A stretch of 64,000 nt of DNA from an uncultured Ruminococcus sp. (lineage in GTDB: Bacteria; Bacillota; Clostridia; Lachnospirales; Lachnospiraceae). Positions 17,453-25,218 of the stretch are shown here, one piece after another. Numbering within the stretch: the first letter of the stretch is position 1; every line of letters starts with the position of its first letter. The position numbers and the translations under genes were made by a program. The stretch spans positions 3,702 to 67,701 of the forward strand of contig UQKK01000018.1 in the NCBI GenBank assembly GCA_900541505.1, read 5' to 3'. The notes under the pieces are model-generated. The model was not told where the DNA came from, searched no databases, and saw only the letters and a program-made list of their open reading frames with translations.

Positions 17453-17500
17453 ATTTAAGATGTTAAAATCATGTGAATAGAAATTTCCTGTAGAATAAGA

Positions 17501-17545
17501 AAGTACTTGCATCATACTCGAAGGATGAGAAAAATGCAAGTACTT
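17501..17545. repeat. 12-bp perfect inverted repeat
   Basis: AAGTACTTGCAT (17501-17512) and ATGCAAGTACTT (17534-17545), separated by 21 nt. It could be a terminator-like structure between the nagZ-like and pseudokinase genes or the ends of a tiny element. There is no strong T tract in the direction of transcription. Confidence 0.5.
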
Positions 17546-17603
17546 TTAGAAAAGTTTTATACAAAGCGCTCTCCTAGAGGAGCACGCCTCACAGTCAATT
17601 AAG

Positions 17604-17629
17604 GACCGGGGCTGTGAAACAGACCGGTC
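17604..17629 (-). terminator. Hairpin after the NagZ gene
   Basis: GACCGG (17604-17609) pairs with CCGGTC (17624-17629), and CTGT with ACAG inside, around a GAA loop. It starts 30 nt past the NagZ stop on the minus strand and is followed by CTTAATT. Confidence 0.45.
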
Positions 17630-17658
17630 TAAGCTGCTGCCTCCTGTCATTTGCGCCT

Positions 17659-18963
17659 CTATAATTTCAGTTTTAATTCTATGATGCGCTCCACTGACTC
17701 GTCCAGTCTCTCCTCCGTCAGCGTCCCCGCTTGGACTGCATCGAGAATCCCCTGGTACGCGCTGTAAAAATCAGAGGGCATCAGGATTACATCGATTCCT
17801 GCCTGGATTGCCCGCACTGCCGCATCCGCAGCAGAGTAATTCTCCGCGATAGCGCCCATGTTCATGGCATCTGTGATGATGATTCCCTCATATCCCAGCT
17901 CTGTGCGCAGCAAATCTGTCACCACTGCCCCTGAAAGGCTGGATGGCAGACCATCACCCGTGACCTGGGGCAGAGTGATATGCCCCACCATGACAAACTC
18001 GCTCCCCGCTTCGATTCCCGCCTGGAAGGGCAAAAACTCACAGGTCCTGAGCTCTTCCAATGTCCGCTGTGAATAGGCAAAGCCTTCATGGGAATCCTCC
18101 GCTGTCGCTCCGTGACCGGGGAAATGTTTAAGGGAAGTACACACACCCGCACTGTGAAATCCTTCCACCGCCCTTGCAACCATAGAAGCCGCCGTCTGCG
18201 CATCGGAACCAAATGCCCGGTAGCGCACTACCTCGTTAGAGGGATTTGTCCACACATCCGCATCCGGGGCGAAACCGACATTAAATCCGTATCCGGCGAG
18301 ATACGTTCCGATATAGGCACCCACCTCATATGCCCTGTCCGGGTTCCCTTCCGCGGCGATATCGCTCATATTTCCGACATTCTCCACCGGAAACATTTCA
18401 TTTCCCGCTACTCTTACCACCGTTCCCCCTTCTTCATCTACCGAAAGAAACGGTTTCAGCCCTGTTGTCTGTATGCTTATATCTTCCAGTGCGCTGTTAA
18501 ACTCCACAATCTGCTGCGGGGATGCCACATTTCCTGACATCATAATAAAGCCGCCCACCGGGTATGTCTGAAATGCCCCGGTGAGCTGCTCTCCTGCCTG
18601 TGTTGTGCTCTCTTCCCCGCTCAATGCCTCCGGCGTCACGATAAAGAGCTGCGCGACCTTTTCTTCCAGCGTCATGCCTGACAAAATTTGTTCCGCCTCG
18701 GAGGGCGCCTCCTCGACTCCCTGCTTCTTCTGTTCGTCCAGCGTAGTTTTCCCTTCATCGCTGTTCTTGTCTTTCTGCGTCTTTTCATCTGTCTCGACCA
18801 CAGTATTTCCGCTGCCTTTCTCTGCAGTCTCATTTTGTTTCTGCACCATTTCCCGGATGCACAAAGCAATCACCACCACACAGACAGCCAGAACCAGAAT
18901 ACCAAGAAGAAGAGAAATTCTGCGCTTTTTGTCCGGTATCCCGCTGTTCTTTCTAATCTTCAT
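17659..18963 (-). CDS. Membrane-anchored glycoside hydrolase family 3, NagZ-type
   Basis: A 434-residue protein. A TM helix (about 17-37) and a Lys/Glu-rich linker precede a GH3 domain (about 90-430). The beta-N-acetylhexosaminidase signature SLKHFPGHG with the following D-S-H (catalytic His-Asp dyad of NagZ) is intact, and ITDAMNMGA carries the nucleophile Asp. NagZ-type enzymes release N-acetylglucosamine from peptidoglycan fragments. Here the enzyme is outside the membrane, as in Bacillus YbbD. The ATG at 18963 overlaps the end of the lectin-like gene by 11 nt; a GTG two codons earlier is possible. The location inside the zinc-ribbon cluster links that cluster to the cell wall. Confidence 0.85.
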   Translation of the reverse strand: MKIRKNSGIPDKKRRISLLLGILVLAVCVVVIALCIREMVQKQNETAEKGSGNTVVETDEKTQKDKNSDEGKTTLDEQKKQGVEEAPSEAEQILSGMTLEEKVAQLFIVTPEALSGEESTTQAGEQLTGAFQTYPVGGFIMMSGNVASPQQIVEFNSALEDISIQTTGLKPFLSVDEEGGTVVRVAGNEMFPVENVGNMSDIAAEGNPDRAYEVGAYIGTYLAGYGFNVGFAPDADVWTNPSNEVVRYRAFGSDAQTAASMVARAVEGFHSAGVCTSLKHFPGHGATAEDSHEGFAYSQRTLEELRTCEFLPFQAGIEAGSEFVMVGHITLPQVTGDGLPSSLSGAVVTDLLRTELGYEGIIITDAMNMGAIAENYSAADAAVRAIQAGIDVILMPSDFYSAYQGILDAVQAGTLTEERLDESVERIIELKLKL

Positions 18964-19810
18964 ACTCACAGATATACCCTATTTTTCCGGAAAATTCAGG
19001 CGCTACGCTTAAAATATCATTAGGCACGTCATTCAATACCCATCCGCCTGCGCTCTCATAGTAAAACATATCCAGGCAGTCTTCCTCCGTGCTGCCGTCC
19101 CGGAAACTCGGCTCATTCGTCATCCATGCTCCCGCGCACCAATAGCTGGAAGAATTTATCTTGTCTCCGTAGAGCTCACCCTTTTCATTTACCCAGTAGT
19201 AATCCTGAGAGCCCGCATCTCTTCTGCCCCCAATCCTGAACTGGATATTCTGCATCCCCTTTTGGGAAATCTCATTGAGAATGTAGTCAAACTCTTCCTG
19301 GCTGTTTATTCTGACAAGGTATCCGCCCTCATTTTTACAGTACTGGTATGCCTCGCTCCAAGTGCAGTCGGAAATGAAATATTCATACCGGTGAATCCCA
19401 CCCTCTGTGGAATCGTAAGTCTTCTTCTCCGTAGATTTGGAGTCTTTTTCCTCTGTGTCGTCTTCTTTTTCTGTATCGTCCTTCTCTGCGTCGTCCTCTT
19501 CCTTATCTGCCTCATCATCCTTTTGGGATGATTTCTTATCCGAGCTGTCCTCTGATTCACTCTCAGCGGACTTTTCTTCCGGTCCTTTTGCGTATTCTTC
19601 GATACGGGCGGAAAGCTCCTTTTTTGAATCCTTTACGTGATAGTCTCCCAGCACAAGCCAGATACAGATACCCGCAGCGATGACAAGTACCACCACCAGC
19701 GATATGATGACAACCGGAAGCCTGGATTTCTTTTTACTCAGAGGTGCTCCGCAGTTTTCACAAAATTCAGCCCCCTCTTCCACAGGGGTGCCGCAATTCG
19801 GACATTTCAT
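18953..19810 (-). CDS. Zinc ribbon-TM-C-type-lectin-like protein
   Basis: A 285-residue protein with three parts: an N-terminal zinc ribbon (CPNC at 3-6, CENC at 17-20), a TM helix (about 31-54), a very acidic Glu/Asp/Lys/Ser linker (about 75-130), and a C-type-lectin-like domain (about 136-283). The lectin domain has the WSEAYQYC helix, GGYLVRINS, TNEPS in the place of the EPN sugar-specificity motif, WVLNDVP like the WND motif, and the closing GYICEYE; Cys149, 158, 225, 245 and 281 could make the usual disulfides. So a cytosolic metal-binding head is joined to an outer ligand-binding domain. A good ribosome site (AGGAGGG) precedes it. Confidence 0.75.
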   Translation of the reverse strand: MKCPNCGTPVEEGAEFCENCGAPLSKKKSRLPVVIISLVVVLVIAAGICIWLVLGDYHVKDSKKELSARIEEYAKGPEEKSAESESEDSSDKKSSQKDDEADKEEDDAEKDDTEKEDDTEEKDSKSTEKKTYDSTEGGIHRYEYFISDCTWSEAYQYCKNEGGYLVRINSQEEFDYILNEISQKGMQNIQFRIGGRRDAGSQDYYWVNEKGELYGDKINSSSYWCAGAWMTNEPSFRDGSTEEDCLDMFYYESAGGWVLNDVPNDILSVAPEFSGKIGYICEYED

Positions 19811-19837
19811 CTCAATCCCTCCTATGGAAATCCTCTC

Positions 19838-20479
19838 TTATCCAATCGGCGTCCCGCATCCTGTGCAGAACTTCTGCCCTTCTCTTAACTCTTTGCCGCA
19901 GTTCGGGCATACAGGCGCCTCATATACCGGTGTCTCATACACTGGTTCCTGAACAGGCTGAACCTGGGGAGCGCTCTCTGCATACTCCTGAGGCGCTGCC
20001 TCTTCCTCTACCTTTGTCCCGCAGTTTACACAGAACATCTGACCTTCCTCCAGCGCTGCTCCGCAGTTTTTGCAGATTTTGCCTGTAGGTGACTGCACAG
20101 GCTGTACCTTTTCGGGAAGCTCAATCTTAGCCCCACATACATTACAGAACTTGGAGTTCTCTGAAATCTCCGCATTACAGTTCGGGCAGTATATCGTCCC
20201 TTTTATCTTCCTCATCTGCTCCCGCAGCTCTTCCTCTGCCGTTTCCAACTCGTTTATCTTCGCGATGAGCTCTGCTGTTTCCACCATAGCCTCTGCTGCC
20301 TTGTCAGCATATTTTTCATAATAAATCTTTCCAATCTGCTCAAAACATTCCTTTTTCTGATTCTCCATCCCTTTTATACTGGAAGAAATCTTCACAGAGT
20401 CTGTCGCATCCTTCGTCTTCTGAAGTGCTCCCTGCCCCAATTCAGTCAATTTTTTGTCAAGATTGTCTAAAAATGCCAT
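19838..20479 (-). CDS. Cytosolic coiled-coil protein with three zinc ribbons
   Basis: A 213-residue soluble protein starting at ATG 20479 behind AGGAGG. Residues about 1-90 are helical with a Glu/Ala/Lys coiled coil; three CxxC...CxxC zinc ribbons follow (CPNC/CNVC, CKNC/CVNC, CPNC/CTGC), the last two separated by a Pro/Gln/Glu/Tyr-rich linker. No TM helix. It could be the cytosolic adaptor for the membrane zinc-ribbon proteins on both sides. The function is not known. Confidence 0.7.
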   Translation of the reverse strand: MAFLDNLDKKLTELGQGALQKTKDATDSVKISSSIKGMENQKKECFEQIGKIYYEKYADKAAEAMVETAELIAKINELETAEEELREQMRKIKGTIYCPNCNAEISENSKFCNVCGAKIELPEKVQPVQSPTGKICKNCGAALEEGQMFCVNCGTKVEEEAAPQEYAESAPQVQPVQEPVYETPVYEAPVCPNCGKELREGQKFCTGCGTPIG

Positions 20480-20501
20480 TTTTATGTCCTCCTTTATATT
20501 T

Positions 20502-20519
20502 AACGGCAAGTATGCCGTT
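20502..20519. repeat. Small hairpin between cluster genes
   Basis: AACGGCA and TGCCGTT around AGTA, just before the ribosome site of the coiled-coil gene. On the plus strand it is followed by a T run, although the genes run leftward. Confidence 0.35.
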
Positions 20520-20533
20520 TTTTTCTTTTTTAT

Positions 20534-22342
20534 TTATTCCAACGGGGTAATCTCAGCTTCATATATGACAAATCCGTCCACATAGTAAGCAGTTCCCGCA
20601 TCCGGTCCCAGATTTCCGGTTACTTTCACGCGCTTGCCATACCATTCTTCCGGGATTTCCTCCTGTACATTTACCACCTGTACATCCTCACACTCCTGGA
20701 AATACTCCTCCTGCTCTGTTCCCATCCCAACATGAATGTCCGCCGGAATGTCCAGTTTCAGCATACTGGCATCAATCTGCCCCATCGCATTCTCGTAGAT
20801 TCTCTCCCATTTCCAGAGCGTCCCCGTCATCTCCACATAACCTTCTGTATAGGTTTGCTCTGTCTGTGTCTCCTGAGATGTCTCGGAAGATGTTGTGTCG
20901 TCCGCCGCTTCCGTATCATCGTCACCAGTTCTGCCTGCCATATCAGCAAGCTCGATAACACCCCACTTGCCGTCTTTTTTCACCCAGCATTTTCCTTCAT
21001 ATACGGGACGGATTTCCTCGAAAATCCCTGCCGGGATAATCAAATTGCCCTGTACATCCCGCAGCTCCCACTCTCCGCCTTTCACAAGGGGGATGGTATT
21101 CTCGGAAGCCGCATAGCAAAATTCTGCCGCTGTGTATCCGCCGTCCTCATAATAATGGAACATATCCCAGGAGCTGTCATATTCAAAGGGAATGACGGTA
21201 TTTCCTTTCCCGTCAAGATAGCCCCATTTTCCATCTCTTTTTGCGGCGAGCACTCCGTCAGAGTAAGAGCCGCACTTTTCATACACAAAGTCTGTCTTGA
21301 GTTCTCCGTTTGCATAGACTGCGAAGGGTCCCTCCCCGTGTTCCAGTTTCGTATATATACTGGAATCCGTGGGGCTCCCGGTTTCATTCTCTGTCACCGG
21401 CAGCGGATTCTCCGGGTCCGTCGTTGCTGCATACATGGAACCATACTGTTCATTGGTATTGTGAAGTCCTCCGGAATAATAGAAGCACCCTTCTCCAAAG
21501 CCGCTGCCTATGCCATCCACAGGCTTCACCTCTCCGGTTTCATAGGTCAGCATATACTGCTCCCAGTCCCGGTGATACATTTCCTCATACTGAGCTGACA
21601 CTCTATGCATCAGATACCCTGTACCGCCGAAGTCCTCTATGGACCCGTATTCCACCTCTGCCAGAATCTCTCCGTTCATATCAATGACACCGTAAATTCC
21701 GTCCTGCTCTATGACAGCATAGGGCACACTTTTCTGACGCAGTCCCTCGTTTACCGGTCTCGTCAGATAGTCCCGGTCTCGGACATAGTCGATGTTATCC
21801 GCCTCAATCTTTGGCTCTACGACCCACGAATAATCACTCACACTGTCCCACTCTTCTACAATAGCTTCAATCTCTTCATCTGCCTGAGGCAGAGCTTTTT
21901 GTGCCTGCTTCGCTGTCTGTGCCGCCTGTTTGAGATTTCCCTGAGTCTCATACACCTCAATCAATCCCAGGTATGGCTCCTTCTCCTTCGGCTCAATCCG
22001 GATAGCTTCCAGATAGGAGGCTTCCGCCTTCTCATAATCCAGTTCTTCCAGATATTTTGCCGCCGAAGCGACGGTATCTTGATACTGCTTTTTTACCATT
22101 CTGTCTTTGACAATAAAAACTACCGCAATCACGCAGGCAGCGGCTAAAACACAGGCGATGGCAAGCCAAATCCATTTCCCGCATTTTTTCCTGCCGCGCT
22201 TCTTCTGCTGTGGGGCGGGAGATATACTTCCCGCTTCCGTCTCCGCGGTCAGCGGTGTTCCTTCCTTTTCCAGAGGTTCACCGCAGCTTCCGCAGAACCG
22301 GGCGCCCTCGCGATTGTTAGCTCCACACTTCGGGCAATACAT
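20534..22342 (-). CDS. Zinc ribbon-TM-TPR-WG-repeat protein
   Basis: A 602-residue protein. The zinc ribbon is at the N-terminus (CPKC, CGSC), a TM helix at about 57-80, then two TPR-like helix pairs (about 88-165) and a region of WG repeats (about 205-480) recognisable from YAVIEQDGIYGVIDMNGEILAEVEYG, AAKRDGKWGYLDGKGNTVIPFEY and KKDGKWGVI. A Thr/Ser/Glu-rich linker leads to a final beta-rich domain (about 505-602). WG repeats are found in secreted or outer proteins of Firmicutes and Bacteroidetes, with no firm general function. Starts with a normal AAGGAG site. Confidence 0.75.
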   Translation of the reverse strand: MYCPKCGANNREGARFCGSCGEPLEKEGTPLTAETEAGSISPAPQQKKRGRKKCGKWIWLAIACVLAAACVIAVVFIVKDRMVKKQYQDTVASAAKYLEELDYEKAEASYLEAIRIEPKEKEPYLGLIEVYETQGNLKQAAQTAKQAQKALPQADEEIEAIVEEWDSVSDYSWVVEPKIEADNIDYVRDRDYLTRPVNEGLRQKSVPYAVIEQDGIYGVIDMNGEILAEVEYGSIEDFGGTGYLMHRVSAQYEEMYHRDWEQYMLTYETGEVKPVDGIGSGFGEGCFYYSGGLHNTNEQYGSMYAATTDPENPLPVTENETGSPTDSSIYTKLEHGEGPFAVYANGELKTDFVYEKCGSYSDGVLAAKRDGKWGYLDGKGNTVIPFEYDSSWDMFHYYEDGGYTAAEFCYAASENTIPLVKGGEWELRDVQGNLIIPAGIFEEIRPVYEGKCWVKKDGKWGVIELADMAGRTGDDDTEAADDTTSSETSQETQTEQTYTEGYVEMTGTLWKWERIYENAMGQIDASMLKLDIPADIHVGMGTEQEEYFQECEDVQVVNVQEEIPEEWYGKRVKVTGNLGPDAGTAYYVDGFVIYEAEITPLE

Positions 22343-22367
22343 AACGTTTCTCCTTCTCTTTGGGAAA

Positions 22368-22703
22368 TCAGCCTACTTTACATCCGCAGTTCCCGCAGAA
22401 TATCTCTCCTGGCTCCAGCACCTTCCCACAATTTCGGCAGAATCCACCTGCTGCCTTTTCTTCGGCAGGCACTTCCTCCTCCGGAGTATAGGGCACTTCC
22501 CCCGAAGCCGCCCCTCCTGCTCCTGCCTCTTCACTGTTTCTCAATCTTGTTATCCTGTCAAACAGGGGCAGCAGCTGAGGGAGGGGGTCTTCAAATCCCC
22601 CCTCATAATATGCTTTCCCCAAATCTCTATATGCCTGGTCGAGTTCTCTTTCTATGCCGTTCTCAAAATCCAGGCAAACTGTCCTGTCCTCGCTGTCTGT
22701 CAT
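22368..22703 (-). CDS. Small cytosolic zinc-ribbon protein
   Basis: A 111-residue protein without TM helix. An N-terminal helical region (about 10-60, with LDQAYRDLGKAYYEGG) is followed by an acidic linker and a C-terminal zinc ribbon (CRNC at 89-92, CGNC at 103-106). It lies between paralogous membrane zinc-ribbon genes and shares their module, so it is likely part of the same system. No closer assignment is possible. Confidence 0.65.
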   Translation of the reverse strand: MTDSEDRTVCLDFENGIERELDQAYRDLGKAYYEGGFEDPLPQLLPLFDRITRLRNSEEAGAGGAASGEVPYTPEEEVPAEEKAAGGFCRNCGKVLEPGEIFCGNCGCKVG

Positions 22704-22737
22704 AACTCATCTTCTCCTTTTCACAGGAAATCTCTGT

Positions 22738-23748
22738 TTACATGCTTGTCGGGTCAACATACCACATTCCGTCTATCTTGACTACCTGTAATGTCATCCC
22801 ATCCTCATAAGTCTCATCCGTAACGTCTTCCATACCTACAATCATTGTAAGTTCGAGATATTTTGCTTCTTCAATTTCCTCGTCCACGCCTTCATAGTCG
22901 AATTCATCTTGAATTTCCGCAACTTCCGAACTCGTCAGGTCTTCTTCATACTCGATGATGTAATCTACCTGATAAGCCCCCGGCTTAATGTCCATTCCCA
23001 TAGCTTCCACAAACATCTCTTCCAGATAGTCTTCCAATTCCGACTGTGTATAGCCGCTCTGGTATTCCAGCACTTCTATGGTCCCCGCTGAAAATGCCGA
23101 GAGCATGATAGCTCCATCCTGCTCCTCGATTCCGCGCATCAGACTGTCTACCGGGTCAGTGTAGTCATTTCCACTTTTCTTTGCTTTTTTCTCTTCTTTT
23201 TCATCCTCGCCGTCATCGTCATCGGAATCATCAGAATCATCGGACGAATCTTTCTCATCTTTGGACTCGGATGATGATTTTGAGCTCTTAGAGGAACTGT
23301 CAGAATCATCAGAACACCCTTTGACCGCAAAGACCACGCCGCCTATAACCAGCGCCAGAAGTATAATCACTCCTATGATAATGAAAAGAGGCTTTTTCGA
23401 TTTCTTCGGCGCCGGTCCGCCAGGCTGTTGGTAATACTGACCGCCTCCCGGCTGCTGATAGTACTGCTGTCCCTGCTGTCCCTGCTGCTGGTAGTACTGC
23501 TGCCCCTGCTGTGCGGGTTGCTGGTAGTACTGCTGTCCCTGCTGTCCCGGCTGCTGGTAGTACTGCTGTCCCTGTTGTCCGGGCTGCTGGTAATGCTGCT
23601 GCCCCTGCTGTCCCGGCTGCTGATATCCACCGCCCTGGTTCTCTTGCATACCATTTCCCGGTGGATTTGGCTCATCTACCGGACTGCCGCAATTGGGACA
23701 GAATTTTGTATCATCACTTACCTGTGTCCCGCAATTTCTGCAAAACAT
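22738..23748 (-). CDS. Zinc ribbon-Gln/Tyr repeat-TM-NTF2-like protein (paralogue A)
   Basis: A 336-residue protein. The zinc ribbon (CRNC, CPNC) is followed by a low-complexity region of repeated GQQGQQYYQQP units (about residues 42-105), a TM helix (about 122-145), a Ser/Asp/Glu/Lys-rich linker, and a C-terminal domain (about 195-336) beginning VDSLMRGIEEQDGAIMLSAF and ending VVKIDGMWYVD, the pattern of NTF2-like/DUF4878-type domains. Paralogues B and C next to it lack the Gln/Tyr repeat. The repeat lies between cytosolic ribbon and TM helix and may drive self-association. Ribosome site GGGGGTAAG. Confidence 0.7.
   Translation of the reverse strand: MFCRNCGTQVSDDTKFCPNCGSPVDEPNPPGNGMQENQGGGYQQPGQQGQQHYQQPGQQGQQYYQQPGQQGQQYYQQPAQQGQQYYQQQGQQGQQYYQQPGGGQYYQQPGGPAPKKSKKPLFIIIGVIILLALVIGGVVFAVKGCSDDSDSSSKSSKSSSESKDEKDSSDDSDDSDDDDGEDEKEEKKAKKSGNDYTDPVDSLMRGIEEQDGAIMLSAFSAGTIEVLEYQSGYTQSELEDYLEEMFVEAMGMDIKPGAYQVDYIIEYEEDLTSSEVAEIQDEFDYEGVDEEIEEAKYLELTMIVGMEDVTDETYEDGMTLQVVKIDGMWYVDPTSM
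23433..23622 (-). repeat. Tandem GQQYYQQP-coding repeat
   Basis: Six or seven imperfect copies of a 30-33-nt unit coding for QQPGQQGQQYY-like peptides in paralogue A. The units are nearly identical in DNA, so copy number may vary by slippage. Confidence 0.8.
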
Positions 23749-23776
23749 GCCTTACCCCCTTCTTCACAATGCATTT

Positions 23777-24445
23777 TTACATGCTGTCGATATCCAGGTA
23801 CCACTTGCCGTCTACTTTGATGACGATAAGTTCCACATCCTCCTCGTCTTCTTCGTCACCGTCGATATATGTGGTGAGCACAACGTCCAGCTCTCTCGCC
23901 GCGCTGATATCTTCCTTTATATCATAGTAGTCCTTCAATTCGTCCTCAATATCCTTGATATCGTCTTTGTCCAGTTTCTTAACCTTCTCTACTTCATACT
24001 TGATTTCGATATCATCCCCATCGATGTCTTCGTCTGTGAACATGTATTCAAACTCTTCTTCCATCATGTCTTCCAGTTCACTTTTCTTCATTCCGCTCTG
24101 GTCTTCCATCGCATCGATGGTCTTCTCAGAAAATGCAGACAGAATCATCTCTCCATCCTGTTCCTCAACACCTTTAATCAATGTTTTGAGCGGTTTCTCA
24201 TAGCCTTTTCCGAAAATAGCCTTTCCAATCAGCACTGCCGCAACGATAACGACAACTGCCACGACCGCAACCACACCGATTGCCAGGTAAGGCGGTTTCT
24301 TCGCTGCGCGGACGCTTCCGCCTCCGCCATAGCCTCCCTGTGTGCCTCCCGGAGCCGCTCCGCCTGCATTTCCCGCAGGTGTACCACATTTCGGGCAGAA
24401 TTTTGACCCTTCGTTAATCTGTGCGCCACAATTTTTGCAAAACAT
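23777..24445 (-). CDS. Zinc ribbon-TM-NTF2-like protein (paralogue B)
   Basis: A 222-residue protein starting behind GAGGAGG. The zinc ribbon (CKNC, CPKC) and a short Gly-rich spacer lead to a TM helix (about 50-72) and an outer domain (about 80-222) with YEKPLKTLIKGVEEQDGEMILSAF at its start and IVIKVDGKWYLDIDSM at its end. The outer domain is unusually acidic. It shares most of its length with paralogue C (24565), and the tail with paralogue A. The pattern resembles TcaA-like proteins of staphylococci only in the general ribbon-TM-outer domain order. Confidence 0.7.
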   Translation of the reverse strand: MFCKNCGAQINEGSKFCPKCGTPAGNAGGAAPGGTQGGYGGGGSVRAAKKPPYLAIGVVAVVAVVVIVAAVLIGKAIFGKGYEKPLKTLIKGVEEQDGEMILSAFSEKTIDAMEDQSGMKKSELEDMMEEEFEYMFTDEDIDGDDIEIKYEVEKVKKLDKDDIKDIEDELKDYYDIKEDISAARELDVVLTTYIDGDEEDEEDVELIVIKVDGKWYLDIDSM

Positions 24446-24515
24446 ATCTTTTTCCTCCTCATATTAAATTTTTATATATTATGCCTTTGCAATTGATGTA
24501 CTTGTCTGTTCTGAC

Positions 24516-24537
24516 ATGCCGCTTACATGGGCGGCAT
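24516..24537. repeat. Inverted repeat between paralogues B and C
   Basis: ATGCCGC (24516-24522) and GCGGCAT (24531-24537) around an 8-nt loop. There is no T run after it on the minus strand, so it may be an mRNA-stability or attenuation stem rather than a terminator. Confidence 0.4.
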
Positions 24538-24564
24538 ATCTTTTGACTTCTGTACTCTTATGTT

Positions 24565-25209
24565 TTAATATTCGATGGTTCCCCAGCCTATGTACCATTT
24601 CCCGTCTACTTTGATGACTGTCACCGTCATATCCGTCTCTTCCTCCTCATCGCCGTCCACATAGACGGTAAACACGACATCTAATTCTCTCGCCGCAGTG
24701 ATATCGTCCCGGAAACCATAGGATTCTTTCTGTTCTTTTTTCAAGTCCTTGATGTCGTCTTTATCCAGCTTCTTGACATCTTCAATCTTGTATTTGACCT
24801 TTATGTCCTCATCTTCCAAATCTTCGCCTGAAATGTTGTACCGCCAGGAACTGCTCCAGTTCTTTTCAAGCTCTCTCGACGACAGTCCGGAATATTCCTT
24901 TGACCAGTCCAAAGCACTCTCTGTAAAAGCGCCTTGGATGATTTCCCCGTCTTCCTGCTCAATCCCCTTGACAAGCGTCTTGATAGGTTTCTCATATCCT
25001 TTGCCAAAGATAAGGCGTCCCACAAAAAACAGGATAATCACCGCAACCACTGCCACAGCCGCGACAAGCCCGATTGCCAGGTAAGGCGGCTTCTTCGCTG
25101 TCTGCGTCCGCCCGGCTGCTTTGGGATTGGTATTTCCTGCCGGCGTCCCGCACTTGGGACAGAATTTCGCGCCGTCTTTTATCTGCGCTCCGCAATTTTT
25201 ACAAAACAT
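24565..25209 (-). CDS. Zinc ribbon-TM-NTF2-like protein (paralogue C)
   Basis: A 214-residue protein closely related to paralogue B: ribbon CKNC/CPKC, TM helix (about 42-65), outer NTF2-like domain starting YEKPIKTLVKGIEQEDGEIIQGAF and ending VIKVDGKWYIGW. Start behind AGGAGGAG, 9 nt after the stop of the upstream gene. The three copies A-C look like a local tandem duplication followed by divergence of the linker. Confidence 0.7.
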   Translation of the reverse strand: MFCKNCGAQIKDGAKFCPKCGTPAGNTNPKAAGRTQTAKKPPYLAIGLVAAVAVVAVIILFFVGRLIFGKGYEKPIKTLVKGIEQEDGEIIQGAFTESALDWSKEYSGLSSRELEKNWSSSWRYNISGEDLEDEDIKVKYKIEDVKKLDKDDIKDLKKEQKESYGFRDDITAARELDVVFTVYVDGDEEEETDMTVTVIKVDGKWYIGWGTIEY

Positions 25210-25218
25210 AGTCTCCTC

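Noticed and set aside
16605..17480. 291-codon open frame on the plus strand
   Set aside because: Antisense to the pseudokinase gene; Cys/His/Arg-rich text typical of a reverse shadow.
23433..23622. CRISPR-like repeat array
   Set aside because: The repeats are contiguous coding units in frame without unique spacers.
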